From Massilioclostridium sp965141735 (GTDB lineage: Bacteria > Bacillota > Clostridia > Oscillospirales > Ruminococcaceae), in contig CBCSOX010000030.1 of the NCBI GenBank assembly GCA_965141735.1, positions 1 through 20,586 on the forward strand: DNA of 20,586 bases. The letters run 5' to 3'. Both the position numbers and the translations under genes were made by a program. Below the pieces are notes generated by a model. It was not told the DNA's origin and searched no databases. It saw only the letters and a program-made list of their open reading frames with translations. This document shows positions 1-9,100 of this stretch, in pieces. Position 1 is the stretch's first letter; the number at the start of each line of letters is the position of its first letter.

Positions 1-3000
1 CCGCGATGACCGCGTCCTTGTCAGCCTGCGGGTTTCCGTAGAGGTCAAGATCAAGGCCCTGTGCCGCTGTAATCGAGACAATCAGCGCCTCTTTGTCGCC
101 CTTCTGGAAGTCGAGCATATGGATGGCGTTCATCAGCAGTACCCACGCCTCGTCCACTTGCTGCTGAGTGACGGTGGGGTCGCCGTAGACGTTGGTCGCG
201 TGCTCAAACGCACCGGTAAACTTCGCCTGCACGAGCGGGATGAGGTTTTCTGTCCGACCCGCGTCGATCTGCGCCTGGGCGTAGTCAATAACGTATTTGA
301 GGATCGATTTGTCGGTGTCAATCGCCGGTTTGTCTTTCACTTCAATGGAAAGGATTGCAGTTGCGGGCAGTCCGTTTGCAAAACGGGCGACCACATAGGC
401 TTTACCCGCGCTGCGCGCGACGATGGTCGGGGTTTCTGTATCGGTGTTCAAAAGGTCTGCGACCTCAGAAGGAGTGCCGTCGGAATCTTCTACCGTCCAG
501 TAAATCGAGTTATCCGAAAGGCTCGACGGGGTGATAACTGCCGAAATCGGAAGCTGTTCGCCCACTGTCAGCGCAGTGGAGGCTCCGCCTGTCTCGATCT
601 TGATCTCCCCCATTTTAGGCGGATCGTTCGAGACATTGCCTGCCCGCAGTTCTGCGAGCTGGAGACGGCTTGTTCCCGCCGCGGTGCTGCCTTCGTCCCA
701 GGTCGGATACCCGAGTTTTGTGACGACAACGCGGACATACTGCGCCTCCACCGTGTCAAATTCACAGACATACGGGCCGCGCTGGTTCTGTACGCCAGTC
801 GCAGTGTAGACAACGGTGAAGTCCTTGCCATTGGTACTGGTCTGGATGGTGAAGTCCTCGGGGAAGTTCGCGGTGACACCGCTCCCCTTCTCAATCGCTT
901 CAACGTCAGTGCGGGGATAGAGCTCGACATGGTTGAGCTTGTTCACTGCCCCAAAGTTCACCTGCACCCAGAACGGGTTAGCCGACACGTCGCGGTTGCT
1001 CGAGCCGTTGGTGGTAAAGCCCTTGACGCCGCCGGGGGAGTCTTTGCCTTCGCTCGTCAGTTTGCCGTCGACGAGGTTTTCATACGTCCAGCTGGGCGCT
1101 GCGATGTAAGGCTGATTGGAGGTGACCTCCTTGCCCCGTGCGATGTTTTCCGGGTTGCGGTAATTGTTGTAGACCTCCATCTCCTCAAGCTGAACATACA
1201 TCTGGTTCTCACCTGTAATCGGCTTGCCGAGCTTGGTGACGTAGAGGCGGACATACCGCGCGCTCTGGGAGTCAAAATTGTAGGTCACAGGCTGATTCAT
1301 CGGGTTGTCCGCGCCTTCCACGCTGTAGACATCCCGGTACTCGCCGTCCTCCCCCTTGACCTGGATTTTAAAGGTGTCGGGGTAGTTCGGAGAAGTTCCC
1401 TCACCGTCCACGCTTGAGACGTCACGGCGCGGATAGAGCACCACCTGGTTGAGGGTGGTCATTCGGCCGAGATCGATTTCAACCGAAATCGGGTTCGCCG
1501 GGGTCTGAGTCGGATACGGATTGGAGGTGTAGCCCTTGGGAGTGGTGGAGCAGTCGAACTGACCGTCCGTCAGATAGCTGCTGTCCCAGCCCGAGCCGTT
1601 GTAGGAGTCGTTGGTGTTGACCCTGCGGTTGAGCGCGATATTCTCGTTGGTGGTGTCGTTGGACAGGGATTTGAAAGTGGCAGTCAGGTTGATGTCCCGG
1701 TTCATCACCACATACATCGGGCGGTCAGAGGTCGAGACAGTGCCGGACCAGCCGGTGAACTGGTTCAGATCGTCTGCAACCGCCTCGATCGCCACAACTG
1801 AACCCGCCGGATACGACTTGGTCATTGGGAGCTCCGCATCGTTCCCCTGCACCAAAATGCTGCCGCTGCCGGACTTGTTCAGAGTCAGGGTGTACTCCTG
1901 AGTTGGGTCGACCGCACGGCTGTACGCCATAATCTCGTTGAGCTGGATGCGGTAGGCGTTTGCAACCCCCTCGTCGCCCGCGAGATCGCCGAGCCGGAGC
2001 ACCCGGATGCGCATGTAACGGGCATTCTGACTGCCCACGTCAAAGGTCTGCGCCTGCCCGTTGGGGTTCTGCTCCACGACAACGTGCTTGGCGTCGGTGT
2101 AGTTTGTGCCGTCGCCGCTGACCTGCACGAGGAACTCCTTGGGGAAGTTCGGGGTTTTGCCGTCCGCAGTGGAGGCGTCGGTCCGCGGGTAGATCGTCAC
2201 GGTATCAAATGATTTAGCTGTGCCAAAGTCAAACGTCAGATCCTGCGGGCTATCCGAGATGTCCCCGTTCTCCCCGACGTTTTTGATGATTTCGGTGGTG
2301 TATTTGCTGCCCACGTTGCCGTCGGCGAGGTTGTTTCTGCTCCAGGTGGGAGGTGCTTCCATCGAGTCAGTGGTGGTGACAGATGCGCCGAGCGCCACAT
2401 TGGTGAGCGCCGCATAGGCAGTGTTGAGCGAGAGGTTGATATCGTCCTCCATCGAAAGGTCGATCGTTCTATTGGCGGAGAACCGGTCTCCCTCCCAGTT
2501 CATGAACCGGAAGTTCTCTCCATCCACCGCTTTCAGGGTTGCCTTTTGTCCGGTTTTGACGACAATCGAGGCGGGCAGCGAATACGTTCTGCCGTCATAC
2601 TCCACCTTGACGTCCGCTTGATCGGGGTTGGAGAGCACAATGCGGGAGTATTCCTTCACCGGTTTGAGGCTGAAGCCCGCATGCAGGTTGAGGTTGTTGT
2701 TGACCGTCAGGGTGAGCAGATTGTCGTTCGAGCCGATGCTGCCCGACCAGCCTGCAAAGTCATACTTGCTCTCGGGAACCGCCTGCAAAGTCACTTCGGT
2801 GCCTGCTGGAACCGTCTGGCTGTAGGGAAGGTCAACCGCTGTGCCATCGACGAAAACCTGTCCGCCAGCGCTGCCGGTGATGTGGAGCGGGTATTCGCTC
2901 TCCGTGCCGTCCGCAAGGACATCGGCTGTGATCTCCCAGGTTCCGGGAGCTGCATTGAAATAGATGTAGTTCGCATCGTTGGAGGTGTAGGCAAATCCGT

Positions 3001-5284
3001 CCACTGTCCCAGCTGCTGCGCCGTTTTCAAACACCACGGTACCGCCGACGGTCACCCGCATGTTCTCACCCGCGAAGCGGGGCACTGCGACAACCGCCTG
3101 GGTCTCCGCCGGAGAAACGAGGTTCATGGAAAGCGTTTTTGCCTCAGGGTCGCGGGTGATGTCAACGACAATGTCGCCCTTGACCGAGGGGACGGACACG
3201 CTCGCCTGGTTGAGCTCTCCGAGATCGGGTTTGACCTGGTAGCTGTCATAACCGGCGCAGAGCGGTGCAACGCCCGCCATGTATTTGGACATCGAGATCA
3301 GCGGACCGCCCGACCAGGCGTGGTTGCGGGTGCCGCCGTTTTTGTCCCAGACTTCCCACAGGGTGGAATAGTTGTCGTTGACCATCGGGGTATAACGGCG
3401 AACCATTCTGTCCTGTGCATCCTCCATATAGCCCATTTCGCAGAGGGCGTCGAGGACGTATTTTTCCATGTAGGGGCTTGCGTTTTCAATGGTATTGAGT
3501 ACTTCGCGCACCGCCGGGTACTGGCTCTTATCCACGAGGCCGGCGAGTAAGGCGACGGCATTTGCGCGGTCGTCCGGACGCGCCTGGCTCGCCGATTTAA
3601 AGCCGTCTTCCGTCCAGAAGCTGTTGTAATTCATCTGAATCGAGAGCAGGCGCTCTTCCATGGCGGGGATGTCCTCGTCGTGGCCGAGCTCCTGCGCCAT
3701 CTGTTTGAGCGCGGTCAGCGCCTTGTAGTACCAGGCGTTTTCCAGCGCCGGAACATCTGCATTGGAACCCCAGTCGGGCCAGTCCCAGCTGCCGCCGCGG
3801 TGGATGACAAGACCATTGTCTCCCATCTCCCACAGATTGAGATAGTTTTTGGTGGGCTCGTACATCATCTCAAGAACATCGGTTTTTCCAGTGTAGAGAT
3901 AGTACTCCCAGTAGCCGCACACACCCGCGAGCTCCTGCATCGGAAGCTCGAAGTAATCCCCCTGAATCGGGACAACTGTCTGGAGGACGTTGGTGTTTTC
4001 ATCGAGAAAACCAAGCTTTGAAACCAGCCCTTTCTCATAAAGCTGATAGGACTGCTCATCGAGGGCATACATCATCATCATCATTTCGCTGGTGACGTCG
4101 CCCCACCACTGGGCGCGTTCCCGGTCAGGGCAGTCCATGTAGTTGTCGCGCATCGTCACATAGAGGGTGCGCAGCGACATCTCCCACAGCTTGTTATAAA
4201 ACTCGTTGTCGCTCGAGAACGAACCCTCAAACTCGGTGTTGTAGCCGCTCTCGCGGTATTGCAGGCTGATGACCTTGACGCCGGCCGGGATACGGTAGTT
4301 CACGTTTTCCCCGTTGAACCAGCCCAGGGCCTCAAATTCCTGTTCACCCTCTTTGGTGATATAGGTGCTGCGCACCGCGCCGATGCCGGTGTTCTCAGTC
4401 GTCATCTGAATTTCCAGGCCGGCCGGAGCCTCTACCTTCAGGTAGGGGGTCATCTGCGCATTGTAAGGGATCTTCATCGTCAGGGTTTCCTGCGCTGTGG
4501 TGGTGTAGTTCCGGTAGTCGTCCATATTCTCGTATTCCTTGAGGCCGAAGTCCTTCAGGAGCGGAATGGAGCGCTTATAGAGCTGGTTCCACGGGGCACA
4601 GGGAGCCTGTCCGTATTCGGTTGCGTTCGCCCAGTCGGAATCGTCAAAACCGGGCTGCGTCCAGTTTTCGTCTGCAAGCCGCGCGTCGTACATGATGTTC
4701 GACTCGGGGATGCGGTAGTTCGGCTGGGGATAGACGGTGTCTCGCAGGTGTGCCGGGTCCATCTTGACCTTCCAAGAGCTGTCGCTCTTGAGGCAGTTTG
4801 CGCCGAGCTCCGCCTCAAAAAGGAATCCGCCCTGTCCGCTGTCCACATTGGAGTAGCTGCGCACCCCGTCGCGGCGGCCCCAGTACCACACCTGTACAGC
4901 GATGGTGTTGGTGCCGGTATGTAGGTATTGGGTGATGTCGACGCTGTCGTAATAGCTGTCCTCGGGTGTCGGGCCGCGTTTGAGCGCGCCCTCAAAGACG
5001 ACCATTTCGCCGTTGATGTAGAGCCAGTAGCGGGAATCGACCGCAATGCGGGCGGTCACCTGCTCCGGCACCTCGTCAAGCTCGACTGTTTTGCGGAAGT
5101 TCATCCAGGTGTCATACCGGGTGCTGTTGTCCTTGTCCCAGATCCACTGGGCATCCCAGGTGCTGACTGGTGCTTTTTTCTCCTGTTCAGCATCCTGCGC
5201 CGCGCTCGCAAGGCTGCTCAAAACCGGGCTGCACAAAAGGCAGAGCACAACCAGCAGGCTCGCGAGTCTTTTGGTAAATTTCAT
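1..5284 (-). CDS. Secreted multimodular GH78-type alpha-L-rhamnosidase (C-terminus off the left edge)
   Basis: The minus-strand frame is open from an ATG at 5284 to the window edge, giving at least 1761 codons, and the stop is outside. A signal peptide (basic MKFTKR, hydrophobic core, AxA-type cleavage near residue 30) predicts export. Residues about 40-180 resemble the N-terminal beta domain of rhamnosidases. The six-hairpin catalytic domain carries DCPDRERAQWWGD at 384-396; by spacing, D384, E389 and D396 match the conserved GH78 Asp/Glu/Asp set, with E389 the predicted general acid. TLWEVW places the predicted base at E644, followed by NHAWSGG. After a C-terminal beta domain come InlB-like repeats (about 800-870, 882-955, 1129-1205), three F5/8C modules (about 959-1125, 1214-1373, 1381-1551), a bacterial Ig-like domain (about 1552-1654) and a FIVAR-like helical region like that of the GH95 protein at 6188-10885. 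The ribosome binding site AAAGGGGGT precedes the start. Family assignment is from motifs; the exact sugar and linkage are inferred. Wall anchoring is likely but its C-terminus cannot be seen. Confidence 0.9.
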   Translation of the reverse strand, partial: MKFTKRLASLLVVLCLLCSPVLSSLASAAQDAEQEKKAPVSTWDAQWIWDKDNSTRYDTWMNFRKTVELDEVPEQVTARIAVDSRYWLYINGEMVVFEGALKRGPTPEDSYYDSVDITQYLHTGTNTIAVQVWYWGRRDGVRSYSNVDSGQGGFLFEAELGANCLKSDSSWKVKMDPAHLRDTVYPQPNYRIPESNIMYDARLADENWTQPGFDDSDWANATEYGQAPCAPWNQLYKRSIPLLKDFGLKEYENMDDYRNYTTTAQETLTMKIPYNAQMTPYLKVEAPAGLEIQMTTENTGIGAVRSTYITKEGEQEFEALGWFNGENVNYRIPAGVKVISLQYRESGYNTEFEGSFSSDNEFYNKLWEMSLRTLYVTMRDNYMDCPDRERAQWWGDVTSEMMMMMYALDEQSYQLYEKGLVSKLGFLDENTNVLQTVVPIQGDYFELPMQELAGVCGYWEYYLYTGKTDVLEMMYEPTKNYLNLWEMGDNGLVIHRGGSWDWPDWGSNADVPALENAWYYKALTALKQMAQELGHDEDIPAMEERLLSIQMNYNSFWTEDGFKSASQARPDDRANAVALLAGLVDKSQYPAVREVLNTIENASPYMEKYVLDALCEMGYMEDAQDRMVRRYTPMVNDNYSTLWEVWDKNGGTRNHAWSGGPLISMSKYMAGVAPLCAGYDSYQVKPDLGELNQASVSVPSVKGDIVVDITRDPEAKTLSMNLVSPAETQAVVAVPRFAGENMRVTVGGTVVFENGAAAGTVDGFAYTSNDANYIYFNAAPGTWEITADVLADGTESEYPLHITGSAGGQVFVDGTAVDLPYSQTVPAGTEVTLQAVPESKYDFAGWSGSIGSNDNLLTLTVNNNLNLHAGFSLKPVKEYSRIVLSNPDQADVKVEYDGRTYSLPASIVVKTGQKATLKAVDGENFRFMNWEGDRFSANRTIDLSMEDDINLSLNTAYAALTNVALGASVTTTDSMEAPPTWSRNNLADGNVGSKYTTEIIKNVGENGDISDSPQDLTFDFGTAKSFDTVTIYPRTDASTADGKTPNFPKEFLVQVSGDGTNYTDAKHVVVEQNPNGQAQTFDVGSQNARYMRIRVLRLGDLAGDEGVANAYRIQLNEIMAYSRAVDPTQEYTLTLNKSGSGSILVQGNDAELPMTKSYPAGSVVAIEAVADDLNQFTGWSGTVSTSDRPMYVVMNRDINLTATFKSLSNDTTNENIALNRRVNTNDSYNGSGWDSSYLTDGQFDCSTTPKGYTSNPYPTQTPANPISVEIDLGRMTTLNQVVLYPRRDVSSVDGEGTSPNYPDTFKIQVKGEDGEYRDVYSVEGADNPMNQPVTYNFDSQSARYVRLYVTKLGKPITGENQMYVQLEEMEVYNNYRNPENIARGKEVTSNQPYIAAPSWTYENLVDGKLTSEGKDSPGGVKGFTTNGSSNRDVSANPFWVQVNFGAVNKLNHVELYPRTDVEAIEKGSGVTANFPEDFTIQTSTNGKDFTVVYTATGVQNQRGPYVCEFDTVEAQYVRVVVTKLGYPTWDEGSTAAGTSRLQLAELRAGNVSNDPPKMGEIKIETGGASTALTVGEQLPISAVITPSSLSDNSIYWTVEDSDGTPSEVADLLNTDTETPTIVARSAGKAYVVARFANGLPATAILSIEVKDKPAIDTDKSILKYVIDYAQAQIDAGRTENLIPLVQAKFTGAFEHATNVYGDPTVTQQQVDEAWVLLMNAIHMLDFQKGDKEALIVSITAAQGLDLDLYGNPQADKDAVIA

Positions 5285-5376
5285 TCAATTACCCCCTTTA
5301 AAATCTGCATTCGTTTGAACGTACCTTCCTCTCTGTTGTCTTCCCCCTTTTTCCTCAAAAATAGTCATATGTGTCT

Positions 5377-5390
5377 GTGGCGCACGCCAC
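5377..5390. promoter_or_regulatory. Operator-like inverted repeat at the rhamnosidase transcription start
   Basis: GTGGCGCACGCCAC is a perfect inverted repeat with two 6-bp arms around a central CA. It begins about 8 bp downstream of the predicted -10 box of the minus-strand rhamnosidase gene, so it would cover roughly positions +1 to +14 of the transcript. That is the usual place for a repressor site; alternatively it forms a short hairpin at the 5' end of the mRNA. No regulator gene lies in the window, so its partner is unknown. Confidence 0.5.
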
Positions 5391-5397
5391 TTATTTT

Positions 5398-5426
5398 ATT
5401 ATACCACAATTGAATAGAATTTTCAT
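5398..5426 (-). promoter_or_regulatory. Predicted sigma-A promoter of the rhamnosidase gene
   Basis: On the minus strand a perfect TATAAT (5398-5403) is preceded by TGG, an extended -10 motif. At a 17-bp spacing lies ATGAAA (5421-5426), a 4 of 6 match to TTGACA. The predicted start site near 5391 gives a leader of roughly 105 nt before the ATG at 5284. The sequence TATACCACAAT covering this -10 recurs at 5774-5784 over the -10 of the small upstream gene. Confidence 0.6.
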
Positions 5427-5489
5427 GATTTTGACGCTGTTTTCAGCCAAAAATAATCGGGCTTAATTTGTCGAATTTCAACAATAGTG

Positions 5490-5738
5490 CTACTCCATAA
5501 AATCCTCAATGGATCCAGTGCGCTGGTCACATGCCCCGCAGCATCCCCCATAACAGCCGCTGACCGTCTCCCCCGGTGCGACGATGCAAAGGGTCTCGGG
5601 TTCTCCCTCGCCGCGTTTTTTTATTTTAGTCCCTGTGAGAAACGCCTCGCATTCCTCCAAACTCCCCTCGAGCAAAACCAGAGAAGTGTTGCCCACGACC
5701 TGATATTGATTTGTGCTGTTGGTGTATTCTTTTTTCAT
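5490..5738 (-). CDS. Small cysteine-rich protein of unknown function
   Basis: This 82-residue reading frame has an ideal ribosome binding site (AAAGGAGG, 9 nt before the ATG) and an extended -10 box just upstream, so it is probably a real gene. It has no signal peptide and no membrane segment. The C-terminal third is cysteine-rich: C51, then C62-x3-CC(66,67)-x2-C70, within GCYGGCCGACD, plus C30. Such clustering suggests metal or Fe-S binding or disulfides, but no family is recognised. It lies between the divergent GH78 and GH95 genes, in the same direction as the GH78 gene and 205 bp upstream of it, with no clear terminator between them, so partial read-through into that gene is possible. Function is not assigned. 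Confidence 0.65.
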   Translation of the reverse strand: MKKEYTNSTNQYQVVGNTSLVLLEGSLEECEAFLTGTKIKKRGEGEPETLCIVAPGETVSGCYGGCCGACDQRTGSIEDFME

Positions 5739-5771
5739 ACCAATACGCCTCCTTTAAAATAATCTAACTAT

Positions 5772-5777
5772 AGTATA
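5772..5777 (-). promoter_or_regulatory. Predicted extended -10 of the small cysteine-rich gene
   Basis: The minus strand reads TGGTATACT, an extended -10 with TATACT. No good -35 hexamer is found 17 bp further upstream. A start near 5765 would give a leader of about 25 nt that contains the AAAGGAGG ribosome binding site. The local sequence ATTGTGGTATA is identical to that over the rhamnosidase -10. Confidence 0.5.
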
Positions 5778-6187
5778 CCACAATCCCCCCGCCGAGGATA
5801 CTCCCTCCTCAGCGTAAAAACACCGTTTTCCCGCATGCAAATCGCATTCCTAAAACAGGAAATCTGATATTTCTTTCACAAAAACAAATTTTTCTGAAAA
5901 AAAGATTCAAAAAACACTCGGGTTTTCACAAGATTTATCGAATTAATTTAACGCATATGTTTAAACTCTATAAATATAAATCCACTTATTTGTCAACCTT
6001 GTATAACTGCACACAAAAAATGTCCAGAAACACACGAAAAAGTACGTGCGTTTTTTACTTTTTTGCTTATAATTTAGATTGAACGTAAATTATCCTATTT
6101 ATCACAACATAATTTTTATGACTATTCCACGAAAGGAGGATCGGCTGTTTTACCGGTAACTACGTTCTTAGATTAAGGAGGATTAGA
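5778..6187 (+). promoter_or_regulatory. AT-rich upstream region of the GH95 gene with candidate promoter
   Basis: This roughly 400-bp stretch has no gene and is far more AT-rich than the flanking coding DNA. A TATAAT at 6068-6073 is the best candidate -10 for the plus-strand GH95 gene. No convincing -35 lies at 17 bp, which would fit an activator-dependent promoter. A/T tracts recur at roughly helical spacing between 5880 and 5926. A perfect 10-bp palindrome, TTACCGGTAA, lies at 6150-6159 in the leader. Two strong Shine-Dalgarno sequences are present: AAAGGAGG (6132-6139) with no usable start after it, and AAGGAGG six bases before the true ATG at 6188. Confidence 0.45.
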
Positions 6188-9100
6188 ATGAAGAAAAAGA
6201 TTTTAGCTGCGCTGCTTGCCGCTACAATGCTGATGTCGGCCATGGGGACGAGTGTTTCCGCTTTTGAAATTGGGAACTCGCAGCCAGCGGCCGTGACGAG
6301 CGTGCGCAATACCAACCCGCTGCGGCTGTGGTACACCAAGCCCGCACCGGTAAATACGGATAGGAATCAATGGCAGTACACTGTTCTGCCGCTCGGCAAC
6401 GGCTACATGGGCGGCATGGTGTTCGGCGGCATCTCCAAAGAGCGCGTTCACTTCAACGAAAAATCCATGTGGTCCGGCGGCCCGAGCGAATCCCGTCCCA
6501 ACCACAACGGCTCCAACCGGACAGAACCGGTCACAACCGAGTGGCTCGATCAGTTCCGCGCTGAGCTCGACGACAAGACCAACGACGTCTGGGGATTGTC
6601 CTCATCCGCTGGCAACAATAAACTCCTCGATCTCATCCGTGGGCCGAAACGGGACAACTGGGACAACGGCATGGGCATGTACCAGGACTTCGGCGACATC
6701 TACATGGATTTTGCCCGCGCCGGCATCACCGACGACATGGCGACCAACTATGTGCGCGACCTCGACCTGACCACCGCGCTCTCCACCGTCAGCTATGACA
6801 TCGACGGCGTGCACTACACCCGCGAGTACTTTAACAGCTACCCGGACAATGTGCTCGCCATGCGCCTGAACGCCTCCGAGACGGGCAAGCTCACCTTTGA
6901 CGCGTCGATCACCCCGGCATCGTCCACCAGCTCGACCAACCGCACTGTCACCGCTGAGGGAGACATCATCACCCTGCGCGGCCAGATTCGGGACAACCAG
7001 CTGCAGTATGAAGCGCAGCTCAAGGTTATCAATGAAGGCGGAACCATCACACCGAACGAAAACGGCACTATCTCGATCGACGGCGCTGACTCGGTCACCC
7101 TGGTCCTCGCCTGCGGCACCGACTATCTCAACGACTGGCCAAAATACCGCGGCGAAGACCCACACGAAGCGATCTCCGCCCGCATCGACAATGCGGCTGA
7201 CAAAGGCTTTGACGCGCTTTACCAGACCCACCTTGAGGATTATCAGGAGCTTTTCTCGAGGGTTGACCTCGACCTGGGCGAAGAGCTTCCCAACATCCCG
7301 ACGAATGAACTGATTCAGAACTATCGCGACGGCGAGCATAGCAAAGCGCTTGAAGTGCTGACCTACCAGATGGGCCGTTATCTGACCATCGCGGGTTCCC
7401 GTGAAAACACCCTGCCCACCAACCTCAACGGCGTGTGGATGATCGGTTCGGCGAGCCAATTCTGGAACGCAGACTATCATATGAACGTCAACTTCCAGAT
7501 GAACTACTGGCCCACCATGGCGGCAAACCTCGCAGAGTGCATGCTGCCTTACAACGATTACATGGAATCCCTTGTAGAGCCTGGGCGCGTCACAGCGGGG
7601 GCGACTGCCGGCCTTTCGACCGAGCCGGGCACCCCGATCGGCGAAGGTAACGGCTTTAACGCTCATACCGTCAACAACATCTTCGGTACAACCGGCCCCT
7701 ACCAGGTACAGGAATTCGGCTGGACCCTCGGCGGTGCCTCCTGGGCGCTGGAAAATTCCTACGACTATTACACCTATACCCAGGATGAAGACTACCTGAG
7801 AGATAAGATCTATCCGATGCTCAAGGAACAGGCAACCTTCTACTCCAAATTCCTCTGGCACAGCGATTACCAGAACCGTCTGGTCGTCGGCCCGTCGGTT
7901 TCTCCGGAACAGGGTCCGACCACAAACGGTTCCACCTTTGACCAGTCGATCGCATGGGAAGCGTTTGAAGAGGCAATCATCGCCTCCGAAGTACTCGGCG
8001 TGGACGAAGACCTCCGCGCAACCTGGGCAGAAATGCAGAGCCAGCTCGACCCGATCATCGTCGGCGACGAAGGCCAGATCAAAGAGTGGTACGAAGAGAC
8101 CACCATCGGCAAGGCGCAGGCCGGAGACCTCGCTGAGGTGAATATCCCCAACTACAACGCGGGTTATGCCGGACCTCACCGTCACATCTCCCACCTCGTC
8201 GGCCTCTTCCCCGGTACCCTCATTAACGAAAACACCCCCGAGTGGCTCGAAGCTGCAAAATACTCCCTCGAGGAGAAGGGCTTCAAGGCAACCGGTTGGT
8301 CCAAGGCGCACAAACTCAACGCTTGGGCCAGAACCAAGGACGCTGAGAACACCTACAAAATGGTGCAGGCCATGCTGAGCAGCAACTACGCCGGCATCAT
8401 GGACAACCTGTTTGCCTCCCACGGCCAGGGCACCAACCACGAGGGCACCCCGGTCTTCCAGATCGAAGCGAACTACGGCTACACCTCCGGCATCAACGAG
8501 ATGCTCGTGCAGAGCCAGCTCGGCTATGTCGACATGCTGCCCGCTATCCCCGAGGCATGGGATGAGGGAAGCGTCGAGGGCATTGTCGCACGCGGCAACT
8601 TTGAGCTTGACATGGAATGGTCTGGCAACGAAGCAGACCGTTTCGTCATCCACTCCCGCGCAGGCGGCACCTTCACCGGCCAGTACAAAGACCTCGCCTC
8701 CTTCACTGTGAAGAAAGCGGACGGCACTCCGGTGGAAACCACCAAGCTCAGCGACGACAAAATCTCGTTTGAGACAGTCAAAGGCGAGAGTTATGTCATC
8801 GACTTTAACACCACCTCTGTCAAGCTGGAAAATCAGATCAAAGTGGCAAACGAACTCCTGGCACAGATGGACTCTGAGCTGCTGAGCACCGCAAAACAGA
8901 TCCTCACCGACTGCGTCGCGGCTTCTCAGGAGATCGTTGACAACGAGCAGTCTGATAAATATTATGAGCAAAAAGCAATTCTTACCGCAGCTTGCAAAAC
9001 TGCACAAAGTGCGATTGATCTGAACACAGTCTTCACCGATGCGCAGACCTTCTACAATGGACTCGATTTAAATTCAAATTGGGCGACCCTGCGCAGCTAC

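Noticed and set aside
119..1417. 432-residue plus-strand open frame
   Set aside because: It is antisense to the GH78 gene with codons in mirror register; the minus strand gives recognisable F5/8C and Ig-like domains, and this frame has no ribosome binding site or known motif.
2546..3550. 334-residue plus-strand open frame
   Set aside because: Antisense shadow of the GH78 coding frame, caused by GC-rich codon usage; composition is rich in Val, Arg and His without domain motifs.
6602..9007. 801-residue minus-strand open frame
   Set aside because: It lies wholly opposite the GH95 catalytic domain in mirror codon register; no ribosome binding site, no family motif. The plus strand explains the DNA.
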